Shown one piece after another: positions 50,501 through 61,324 of a stretch of DNA of 64,000 bases. The notes beneath the pieces were generated by a model that was given only the letters and a program-made list of their open reading frames with translations, was not told the origin of the DNA and ran no database searches. The translations under genes and the position numbers were made by a program. Each line of letters opens with the position of its first letter. The stretch's first letter is position 1. The DNA comes from Lunularia cruciata. Its lineage: Eukaryota; Streptophyta; Marchantiopsida; Lunulariales; Lunulariaceae. The stretch is from NCBI GenBank assembly GCA_948567375.1, contig OX419761.1, positions 36,122,243-36,186,242 on the forward strand, written 5' to 3'.

Positions 50501-53500
50501 TCAACACATCCAGTCATTTCAACACGGGCTTTCGTTGTGGATATCTCAGCTTGGGCGTGAGTCTCAGTCTGGTCATTAAGTTGCTTTTCGGAGGACCAGC
50601 ATATTTCTCCATCTTGAGTCTTTTGTCTCTTCGCAACTCGTGCTTTATCTGTACCCTCTACTGTGGAGGAAGATTCACCCACGTTTGAAGCAGAAGAAGC
50701 AAAAGTTGATGGCGAAGTCCGAACTAGGGAACTGTGAGGCTGCATGACAATGAAGTGTGAACTTTAAATTTCAGCTCCTGAAATTCATCTTTTGTCAAAA
50801 GCCACATGCAAACCCCGTGCTCAGAATAGACTCCAATCTTAAGTCACTTTGTACTACCTATGAGATTATCGCATTCAACTTCATAAGACATTCAGTCGTG
50901 CGGTCCACTGCATTTTACCTTCTGTATAGATAAATAACAGTGCCGACCACACGGTTCGGTTTTGTCTGTGTCCATATTGTTGAGTGGAGGCTGCCTTTCA
51001 CTCTGCACATTATAAGAGATAAACTTCACAGTATTCATCAGCTGTTTCATCTATGTTTGTCAACATAACAAAGGTGTACTGTTTGCGAAAGGAGAGAAGG
51101 GAAACCAAAGAGAGTCGTCTTACAGGATGGACAAGCGGCTGAGAGCAGCCATGCAATCGACAATCGAACACCTGAGCTCAAGGAGTTCACAAGACGGCCC
51201 ATCAATCTAATCAGTCAGTGGCAAACACATCTTTTGTGATTCACTAAGTCCAAAACTTGATATACCAATAATAGTGGAAAGTAAAGCATGGCCGGAAGAT
51301 TTTACCAGGCAGCGGCGGCAGAAGAGGTTATCAAATGAATCCATTGCTGCAACCAAATCCTTGGCCTCAACCTTCTCCTCTTTTTCTTCCGTCTTGCCAA
51401 TTTGGCCAGGTTTATGGGATGATTCGCCATCCAGTCCCATTGGGATCTCTTTGAAGGCGAAACGACCGGAGTCCCTGGTGACCTTGCGCCTACCAGAGGG
51501 AGAGATGATTACAGTGGTGTGAATGCCCCTCCCATGAGCTTCGCATTTCGCTTGTTTATCCACATCACTCATGATGAGTTCGTACCTTGCCTGGAATGAT
51601 CACCATAACATTTCATTACAATGAAACAATGAAATATAAAGCCCGCAAGACCTTACAGGTGAAGACCACAACTGAAGTGGGAAATTATTTCTGCTAACGG
51701 TCACTTTCGAGGAACGTAGGGAGTTTGTGAACCATGAAGGTTTTCTACTCCCAATTGAATCCCCGTACACTTCGTACAATACTCCATCGATTTGAACCTT
51801 GCACATAGAATAATTCTCCAGACAACTCTAGAGCCTGTAATACCTGAATCTCATCGCGGCTCACATCAATCGAATGCGCTATCTTCTCAAAGACGATATT
51901 GTCAACTCCACATTCCTGAACCGTCATCCTACAGAAAGTTTCAACAGAATTACCACTAAGAACGTAAAACTGCATTTCACAATCTCCAGTATTTCCAGAC
52001 TTTCCAGGTAGTAGTACCTTCCGAACTAAGACGCCATCACCATCCAAACCACTTTGCAAGGATGTCAACAAAGCTCTGAGCATGCATGTTCTGTCACACA
52101 CTTGTGACATCCACAATGGTCCACAAGGTGTCTTATTATGGTCCAGAGTTCATTTAAGCTCCCAACAAAACATCCGGTGAGTAATCAAGATCAGAATAGA
52201 GAGCTTAATATTTTGTTTAATTCGGGGCCGTAATTCAAGAGTATGGACTTCATGGAATATTTCTTAGGCCATTTTATCTGAATACGGATAAATACCCTAG
52301 GTACTATCTCCTCGAGAGCTGTACTTGAGACTGACATAAAATTTATGGTCCAGGTCCAGTCTAAATAGTTTGTACTCTCCTTAACATGGTTTGTATCGAT
52401 CCAGTCGCGTGCTTGTTTGAGGAAGTTCCATCATCGACCTGTGCAAATATGATCCTGGCGAAGCTGATTACGTAACTTTTGACCAACAAAAAGTCCAGGG
52501 ATCGAGAAGGGGACGACGTTGATGCTTACCAGATGAGAAAATCTTCACCCTTACTAAATTCGTGTTTAGGCTCCTCTTCTTCGACCTCTTCTTCCTCACT
52601 GTCACTAGCAATAAGGGTTTCATTTCCTACCGGATCATAATATATCCGCCTACGTCCTTGAACAGATTGGTCCTCAGTCATGCGCTGATTCCTGCGAAAG
52701 AGGACTCGGGAAAACAGTTACTGCAGTGAGCATTAACTGAAGAACGTCTATCTGATCATAGCAAACACCTTGCATTACCACGCCTGTTTTTTGAATCCTC
52801 ATATGCCGGTCCATTGGATAGGGACTTCTTTAATACAGGTACAGATACATCGCTCAGGTAAAGTCTTATTAAGAGTTGGTGGACGTTTTCGATCATCATC
52901 AATAGATAAAAAGGAAATAAAAAATGTAGAACCATAACCCATACCCACAAGAAAGTGGAAGACACGCAACCAGCTTTTCAGAGCTGCCAGTCTCTTGACG
53001 TCTCTTGGTGAACGGATAACATTCTCGAACCACTATAATTGCCGAAGATTGCATAAAATATGTTCGAAGAAACTAAAAAATCAAACTCGCGTGCTAACAC
53101 AGCCTCCCCTTCTTCTTCATAGACTGATGCATGTGCTATCCAAAAACGTATGTATGTCGATCCTTCAAATAATAAAGAAAGCATGGACCAAATGAAAAGT
53201 AAAAGCATTGTTAGTAGAGCTACACTACAGATGGATGCTTCACCTGTCCAGGTATATCCAGGTGGTGTAAGGAGGTACGTTCTGCTGAGGAGTAAGCTTG
53301 ACAGTCCTTAAGGTCTGCTTCGCAGGATTGTTACTGAAAATAATGGGTACAGCAGCGGAAAAGCCATCATCTTTCCCTTCTGCGCCTTCCGACTGCATTA
53401 CAACTCTCTGGTGCTTAAAAAAGAAGTCCGTGGATAAAGTTGTATCCTCCCATCTTTTGGTGCAATCATTGAGCCGAGCTGTATACTGCAGCAACTTGGC

Positions 53501-56500
53501 CTTGTTGCTTTCCATCTTCTCCTGAAAATGGAAACCTAAGCAAATCAGAAACGTGTGCGAAACCCTCGAGGCCTGAAGTCGTGAGTTGATGTCGCAGTTC
53601 ATGTTAGTGGAAAGACTGATTTAACTTACCACAACAACGGCACCGCGATTGCTCTGGACCTTCTGCTTCAACTTGGCCAAGGTGGTCTCCACTTTGGCCA
53701 CCCCTGATTCTTTGGGGAGCTCGTCATCATCAGTCTGAAAGCAAGAAAGGGAAGATACACATCGTTAAGAGAGAGATATGGGAGAGACAAGACATTTACA
53801 TGTAAATATTCTGACAAGGACGTATAATATGGCTTTGACTAAGCATATCGATCGAAGGACTAGTAGTTTACAGTAGTATTGGAGACATGAGGACAGAAGC
53901 AGTTCGAGGAACGGTAGTTTCGAGGAACGACCAGTAGTTAACAGTACTATTTAGTGGTGTGGTGTGGTGTGGTGAAATTAATACAAACTGCTCTAGTGTG
54001 CACATTCCCAATCGAGAAGACAGCCTTCTACCTCAATTTACATGTCTTAGAATATTAGTCATCAACCGACAGTTTTGAGCAACGGGAGCAGAGGCCATGC
54101 GCAGAACAGGGGATCCAGAAAAACACTGAGTATAGAACTGAAAACGTGCATATGAAGTGCACATGAAATGCATGCATGACTGTATGCAAATCGAAATGAA
54201 ATGAATCTGAGCAAATAGAATGCAAGTGAATCTCACAATACGAAGATAAGCGGAAGTAAGGATACATTTCATAAGTAGCAACTGCAGTATACATCATGGA
54301 ATAAGAACCAAGACATAACCGATTAAGCATCTCAAACTGGACGCAGAGGAGGACCATCAAACAGAGAGACATCGAGCAAGGACGAAGAGACAGAGTTTTA
54401 GTTGACGATGGGTGGAGTGAGGCGAAGTGGGAGAGGAGTGGATGGCGCCTTGGCTGTGTCGGAGGGAAGCGTGAGAGGCCTGGATATGAGGAGATGAGAG
54501 CAGAATCTGTTGAGGAACGGGAGATCCAGAACTCATTAAATGCATATGAAGTGCAGATGTAATGGCAATAAGATGAAGGCAAAACCGAATGAAAAGTACA
54601 TGCGTTAAGGAGATGAAGTGTAATTCATAAATCGCATGTAAGTCCAAGAACCGACCTCATATAATTATCAGAAAGTAAAGATATGTAGAGAAATTGTAAA
54701 CCAATGTGTAATTAAAGAAATTGCGAACTAAACGCATGTGAATAAATCGAAACAACGTGTAATCAAAGACTAGTATGGAAATGTACCACCACATATAAAC
54801 CCTAACCACAAAGCAACGCATGTAAAGAAGTAAACCACGTGTAAACGAAGATCGATGAACCGGACATTAACTCCTAAGCAGTTTACAAACGGAAGTCGGG
54901 TAGGGAACCACGAAATCGGCAAACAGGTAGGAACCATGAAGCAGAGCACATTAGAAAAAGTTGAGGATAGTTGGAGTGGAGGGCAGTGGGAGAGGAGGAG
55001 AGTAACGTGTTATGGCTGAGTCGGATCGAAACGATAACAGGGTTGGGTATGACAAAAAAGGAGAGTGGAAATCGTTCAGAGAAGGGGGGGAAGCAGGGCG
55101 AAGCGTTAGAGGACTGGATATAGAGAACTGAGGACAGAATCCGTTCGATGAATGGGAGATCCGGAACTCATTGAATGCATGAGATGCAAGATATGTAATG
55201 TAAACAAGATAGTGAACATCTGTTCGAATGATAGCAGAAATAAACGTAACCTGGAAACATATGAAGACTAATACCTGTATGTATACAAGTAGCATGCATC
55301 GAAAAAGCGGAAGCGAGGACTTGACGAGCCAGACGAAAAAGATTAATATAAACCAATCGAGAATGCATGTAGAATCCTGGAAATCAAAAGTCGTGGAAGA
55401 CCCGTGAGCCAGCCCGAGAGACTATGAAATCGCTCAGAGAACGAGTGAAGTTTAGAATTTCACCAGAATCGCTCAGAGAACGCTCACAGAAGGACTGGGT
55501 GTATGTAGATGAGAGCAGAAGCCGTTCTGGGAACGGGTGATCCAGAACTCATGAAATGTAAATGATCGGTAACCAAGATGTACTTTATGCACAATGCTAG
55601 AATAGTGATAAATCCATAAAGTAGAATGCATCGAATGTAACCTGAAGCAAAGGCATAACTGCAACAAATTGAGAATAACATATATCTAAAGGACTAGTAA
55701 ACACCTAGAAATCGATAACAGCTATGCAAACGAATGCGAGAAATATAAAACGTTATGTAATTGACCACCAGTAAGCAGTGCATGAACGATGAAAATCAAA
55801 ACGTAGGCTGGAGTCAGGTAGGAACACTGTAGATACGGGAGGACTGGATATAGAGAAATGAGGGTTATGAAGCCGTTCATCCAACGGGAGGACAGAACAG
55901 AAGGACTGGATAGAGTATGTCGCAGCATGCGCCATGAACACATGAGTCCTGAAACATTAAACAACTGAAGGAAGCAGAAAGCGGTCATAGTAAACCTCCA
56001 CGAAAGCACGTCCGACTTCATCGGTGCCGAAGTAGCTGAGGGAATGTCAGTACCCCTTGAACCGAATTTCTGTTCGAAAGCTCGTAAGTGCCAAGGCAAA
56101 CTCGGTTGCTCCCCACGGTGCCGCTTATAGTAGAAACCGGGCTGAGAAAAGTGCTCGAAAGCTCATGAGTGCCAAGGCAAACTCGGTTGCTCCCCACAGT
56201 ACAGTTATAGTAGAAACCGGGCTGAGAAAAGTGCTCAGAGAAGAAAACGACGGAAAATGATGTGTGGACCCGCAATGTCAAGTAGGATTTATCTCGAATG
56301 TCAGGCAACTGGAAGGAAAGGGACGAATCAAGTGTAGGAATAGGAGTGTTCAGAATAAACTCGACCGTAGAGTGATAACGAACCAAGAAAAATGATAACT
56401 GTGAGCAGAAGAAAAAGAAAAAGAAAGGGAAGGAAGTGAGAGGCCTGGATATTAGGAGATGAGAGCGGGAGCAGTTCGATGAAAGGGGAATCCAGAACCA

Positions 56501-57873
56501 ATTAAATGCATATGAAGAGATGAAATGTAAACATGATATGAATATATGAGGACAGAAGCCGTTCGAGGAACGGGGGATCCAGAACTCGTTGAATGCAAAT
56601 GAGATGCATGATATGTAATGTATACAAAAGATGTGCAAGAGGAAATTAGTATAAAACCGAGTAAACATGATATGTGCAAATCGAGATGAGTATTAAATCC
56701 GTATAGGAGATTAAGTGAATATAAAAACTTCGACGTAAACTGAAGCAAAGGCATAATAGCAACATACCCGAGAGCACCACACGTATAGAACTAGTAAGCA
56801 ACGTGTAAACGATAACAGCTATGTCAAGAAATATTATACATCAGGTAGTTGACCACCTACAGGAGGACAGGGTATGGGGAAATGAGAGTAGGAGCCGTAA
56901 AGAAAAAGGCCTGGATAGTGTGTATCGCAGCTCTCTGAACGCATGAGTCGTAAAAGACTGAACACATTTGTGGAATGGAAAACAGAACCCGTTGTAAAAG
57001 ACCCGGTTCGATACCCACATCATCAACCAACTAACTCAGTTACGTTCTAATGCCTCGCCTGCATTTGCGTATCATTCCTGTTCGAAGTACATGGGACTCA
57101 TATATCCTTGATCCAGCAAATTCCCCGCGTAACGATCGGAAACAGCTCAGCTAAAATTGCTTACATATGAGAAAGTTTGCGATTTTAATCACACTTTGAA
57201 TCACAAGAGTTCACAACCTTTAAATCGCTTTAAAAGTTTGTGCTTTTAAATTACAAAAGTTCGTCACACATAATCAGAGGAAGCAAAAGGGTTCGTGCAA
57301 TTCTGTAAAACAGCCCTATGGAATTCCACTGCTCAACCTGTGCTCAAAAGTTAGATAATTCCATCCAGGCCCCCGGGTGAGACAATCCAATTTTGTGTCA
57401 TAACCAAACTGAATATAAGACATCCGGACACGTGGGACTTTCACCCTCTGCCATTCTATGCTCTTCTTGTTGATATTGCCTGAACCACATTTGCACCGAC
57501 AACTTTAAAATACCAAAAGTAATTATATTGAAAAAGGCGGGAACTGCGCATTCGTGGAGAATTTCCTCAAGATGTCATCTTGTCAACTCCAAGTAAAGGT
57601 CCGGTTGCTCGAGCTTATACATCACGCCCAAAACATCTGGCTTCATTCTCCGTTCACTACGTCCGGGAAGTTAAATCCATCCGGATCAATGCAGATAATC
57701 TACGGCCAAAGAAGATAATAATTGAAGACAAAAATTGGGAAAACTATGCCATACCAGAACGGAGATGACTAATTTACCTGTTCCACGCGGATCTCTGGCT
57801 TCAGCTGCCGGTTGCCGAGACCAGCAACATTGCTAGTCTTCGCAGGACGAGCAAAATTCCCACGACTCTCCAT
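44525..57873 (-). CDS. CLF: PRC2 histone H3K27 methyltransferase, E(z)/CURLY LEAF type
   Basis: Catalytic subunit of Polycomb repressive complex 2, which methylates H3K27 in the nucleus. Exons, 5' to 3': 57778-57873, 53630-53734, 53244-53521, 52530-52691, 51844-51928, 51306-51590, 51124-51171, 50919-51002, 49184-50739, 48715-48862, 47199-47422, 46657-46788, 46357-46450, 46013-46060, 45715-45843, 45506-45583, 44525-44722. Total 3750 nt, 1249 aa, no internal stop. Domains: N-terminal EZ region ([20 protein letters not shown] and [14 protein letters not shown], residues about 147-185); cysteine region [19 protein letters not shown] (about 328-346); SANT2 ([18 protein letters not shown] on, about 881-945); pre-SET CXC (about 990-1085); SET (about 1100-1215) with [17 protein letters not shown] and EELFYDYRY. 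The start is the first in-frame ATG of exon 1 ([12 protein letters not shown]). The protein is well over the roughly 690-900 aa of Arabidopsis E(z) proteins, because exon 9 carries a long insert. All catalytic motifs are present. Confidence 0.96.
47980..48480. repeat. 120-bp tandem repeat in E(z) intron 10
   Basis: Inside the intron 47423-48714, units starting CAGAGGTTATATT-like recur at 47991, 48080, 48200 and 48321, with a decayed one near 48463. Two steps are 120 and 121 bp. Shared blocks include GTCTGGAGAAAAGTGGTCGG and ATAAAAGAAGAT.CTGGAAGA. Non-coding; the minus-strand frames across it simply repeat the unit. Confidence 0.85.
49184..50739 (-). other. Enlarged central exon of E(z) with internal duplications
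   Basis: Exon 9 encodes residues about 382-900 of the E(z) protein, nearly all hydrophilic and rich in Lys, Ser, Glu and Arg, ending in the SANT2 start. It has internal repeats: AKKLAR at about residues 501, 698 and 748; [15 protein letters not shown] (about 510) against [14 protein letters not shown] (about 605); [13 protein letters not shown] (about 566) against [13 protein letters not shown] (about 762). It is one open exon bounded by good splice sites. Confidence 0.85.
53735..57777. repeat. 4-kb E(z) intron 1 filled with a degenerate repeat family
   Basis: The core motif GAGCAGAAGCCGTTCGAGGA, followed by ACGGG.GATCCAGAACTCATT and AATGCATATGA-like sequence, recurs in diverged form at about 53882, 54087, 54479, 55113, 55494, 55847, 56444 and 56541. 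Spacing is irregular. Larger blocks also recur (for example 54413-54490 against 54971-55020). A weaker relative lies near 56868. Minus-strand open frames with repeated [12 protein letters not shown]-like peptides come from this repeat and are not genes. Confidence 0.8.
56075..56235. repeat. 80-81 bp tandem duplication in E(z) intron 1
   Basis: Units 56075-56155 and 56156-56235 both run from CGAAAGCTC to GAGAAAAGTGCT and share GTGCCAAGGCAAACTCGGTT and TATAGTAGAAACCGGGCTGA. They differ at only a few positions, so the duplication is younger than the surrounding repeat family. Confidence 0.9.
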
Positions 57874-60192
57874 CTTTACCAATACGCCCGCTTCTACATT
57901 ATCTACGGCCGCACGGGCTCAGCAACAATCGTCCGCAGAATTGAGATCACCCCTGGGATGAGCATCCTGACTTAGCCAAGATGACTCATTCTCGATCGAA
58001 GTCGTTCCACTCGACTTCAACCATGAGCATCGAACGACCTCCGATCTCGTACCGTAGTCGTCTGCAGTGACAAATCACTCCACACGAATCCCGCCTAGGA
58101 GCAAGGAGGAGGATTGATTCATCCTTCCTCCCCCTTCTACTCCGTAAAACTTCCTGGTATCGCTTAGCTCATGTTTCCTCGTTCAATTCTAGGGTATAAG
58201 ATTTCGGCTTCTTTTGCTTCCGTCAACTCCCACTTTTCCCGAAAGAAATCAAACGCGCTCCCCGCTGACATCCTCCTGGTACCCGCCCTTTCTTTCGGAC
58301 CATTTCAGCGTTTGTAGCTTATGCCACTTCGGCAGCACGACATTCCATTTCCGTCTACATCCACTGTCTTTGCCCACTTGTCAAACCTCAGTTCCTTCCG
58401 CGTGCGTCGTAATACATTCAAATTGTAACTTTCGTCATGTCTTCATAAAATTCCTTAGAATATTAAGGTCAAACCTTGTTTTCTTGCTGATTCGTCCTCT
58501 TATGCGTCAGGGATAAATTTATGCCCAATCTCAATTTGCCAAAACAATCTACGTTGACATTGAGTGATCAATGGAAGATTATCATAACTCCTGGTGGAAG
58601 AATTAGCTAGATAAAATTCGGTGAATAAAGAATGCAATAGGTGATGCTCTTGGAAGTAAATGATGCACATAAGTTTAAGAGATGTACGACTACATACTAC
58701 CAGATTTCTAAAGCTTGATAAATCATTTAAGAAAACAAGGTGGGAGAATGATGTCTTGGACATACATGTGAAAATGAATACGAAGAATTTTTAAGTACAA
58801 TGTCGACAACAGTTCATATATTAAAGGAATCGGTAACGTATGTAAATTCGCTTTAGTGCACATGTGTTTCCCATGGAGTTACGAGGAATCAGGTTGAGTA
58901 CGATACTTGGAGAACTATCATAACTCAAGTTGATGCAGTTTCGGTTGACTTTTGGCACATTGACGACTTCTTTCACAGTTAAAGATTTTTACTGCGTGTA
59001 CAATTGAGGGTAGTGGAACACAAATATCACTATAACAAACAATGTCTAAGTTACGACTATGGATTCCATTCCTCCCATTGTTATCATAGTAGGCCGGCCA
59101 TTTCAACACACATGGATCAAATCATTTCTCAAAAGGTCTCTTAGGCGATTCACATGGCTCTTTTGGGCTCCGGCGTCCCACCAAAAGACAAAGTCCGGCA
59201 ATTAGAATTTTGACGGAGCTCATGTGCACGTCAGGTCTGCCTGACGTTCAAAGCCGCAGCCGGAGCTCAAGCTCCGTTTGAACCTTTGCGAATCGGGAAT
59301 TTCCTAGATTAATGGGTCGGGTGATACAACGTGCAATTAAATTATCGGAATTCCCTTTCTGTGACAGGTTTGCCCGAGAATGAACCTGTCTACTTCCCGT
59401 CTTCGTTACATCGAGTCTTTAATCTTTCCAAGTAAATACATTTTTGATTTTAATTTTTGACCTTCGAGACTGGATGTAGATGTAATATGTTTTATCTTTT
59501 TTCATTTTTGGACCGTTATTCAATGTTGGTCATGCGTGACTTAAAAATGAAAGAATTTTATTAATATTCTTTTTTGAGATAGGGAAAGAAATGGTTTGTC
59601 AACGAAAGAAATGGTTTGTCAACGAAAACCAATTCCAATACTCGGGTGTGATATTTTCTTTTTATTTATAAATTTTTTCTCTCCTTACTAATGTGATTAA
59701 TTCCATAAGATTTTCTGTTTGAAACTCCATTAATCATAAAAATATGAAATCATAAAAGTTCATCAATATATAGGAAAACGATAAGCTAAATTTGATGATC
59801 ACTCCTTAGTTGTATATATAGGAAAACGAAAAGCTAAATTTGATGATCACTCCTTTGTGGAAAATGAACGTGAAAATTTTCTTATTGATTTGTAACCCCG
59901 AACTCTTTACTTTACATAACCTAATTCGAGAACTGGTTACCTATTAACGCCAGTCAATCATCCAAAGTGACCCGTCATCACAAGTATAAATATGAGGTTG
60001 ACGTACGTCCAAATTAACTGCCGGACCTATGCACTCCCATGGACACATGATTATACTCTTTCCGTCAATGTTTTAGAGGCTGACGGACGTCAAAACTGAC
60101 GTACATCATTGAGCCATGTGAAGTGGCCTTCTATTGACATTGGTTGCCCGGTGTGCACAAAGAAACATAGGTTAGCAACAACAAAATAGAGA
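57874..60192. promoter_or_regulatory. Upstream region of the E(z) gene
   Basis: The first few hundred bases beyond 57873 are GC-richer and should hold the 5' UTR and promoter. Farther out are two neighbouring hairpins (59229-59246 and 59261-59276), a 20-bp tandem duplication at about 59584-59624, a 48-bp-spaced duplication at 59768-59855, and several TGACG/ACGT motifs at 59998-60110. No gene could be recognised. Confidence 0.4.
59768..59855. repeat. Direct duplication, about 40 bp, offset 48 bp
   Basis: ATATAGGAAAACGATAAGCT and what follows (to about 59807) recur at 59816-59855 with one or two changes. A separate 20-bp tandem repeat, AAAGAAATGGTTTGTCAACG, lies just upstream at about 59585-59624. 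Both are short non-coding duplications. Confidence 0.85.
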
Positions 60193-60870
60193 GTGCCGAG
60201 AGCTATCATGGATAGTGTGCATATTCAGACATTAGTTGCAGCTTATAATTTACATTTTGCTAAATACTTTGAGTGTTGGACAAATATTACGCACTTGATT
60301 CCAAGAGCTATATGGAAATTTGTCTTTGCTTCTTATCAAGAAGCACATACTACTTCCACTTTTGTTGAGGAGATTTTAAAGGTCCATTTAAGAGAGGAGT
60401 TTGGATCTTTGAAGACGAGAAATTCTATTGATTGAATTGGCAAAGCAAAACTATCGTTGAATGAAGTTGAAATTCTACATCAATTAAAGATGATGAACAA
60501 CCATTCTAAGAGGAACATCATTCAAATGTGAATTGATATCCTATATGGAAAGTCTTTGAAAGTCTTTGAAAGTCTTTCTTCTAAATTTAACAAGAAACAA
60601 AGTAAGATGTCTAGCAAAATGCTAGCTTCTTCCTCAATACCACTCACTAAGGCACAAATGCTTCAACAAAAATCAGATGTAGTTACAAAACTTGCTATTG
60701 AATCTATATAGATTATAAAATCAAGAGATCTATTGAATGCAACTAAATTGTTCAACATGAAGCTTGCAAATTTACAGAAATTAAATGAGCTTGGTATGAT
60801 CACGTACAAAAAGTTCAAAGAGGAAGTTAAAAAAATATTATATTGAGATGTTACAGTCACCCGTAAGCTT
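60193..60870 (+). pseudogene. Unrecognised decayed coding remnant
   Basis: An 80-codon frame (60193-60435) reads FAKYFECWTNITHLIPRAIW and then KVHLREEFGSLKT. It is followed after stops by further protein-like pieces (MSSKMLASSSIPLTKAQMLQ near 60608; LFNMKLANLQKLNELGMITY near 60752). These look like a broken gene, perhaps the partner ORF of the neighbouring DNA transposon, but I recognise no domain. Confidence 0.35.
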
Positions 60871-61324
60871 TTATGATCTCCTTGCACTTAGAATGATAAT
60901 TTAACTCCAAACTCCCAATTTGACTTTGTTGATCATCAAATTATTGTCATCTGCTCTCAGGTTTTCAATGGTCACACAAGTTCTCAAGATGCCCTTGCAA
61001 GTCCTCTTGTTACCTTGTGATCCTCAATTGCTCCCATTAGCACAACCTAATAGAATGCTCTAAGCATAGATGAGGCTCAAATTGCCCAAGTAATCCAATC
61101 CTCCCTCACTAAAGATCTAAGACCTAGCTTTGAACCAAATGGCCTCATGAAACTTGACATCGTTCTTTCCCAAGAGCTCAAGGAAAATGCATCCAAATGC
61201 CCCTAACATGGCATTGGTACATCAAAGAAGCTCAACAACAATTCTAATAATTGTCTTCCCATCCAAACTCATTAGAATCTTCTCCTTGTGTATCAACACA
61301 TTTTGTAGTGAATTCCATTTGTCG

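Noticed and set aside
54033-56668. Many minus-strand frames with [12 protein letters not shown]-like peptides
   Set aside because: They are translations of the repeat family inside E(z) intron 1.
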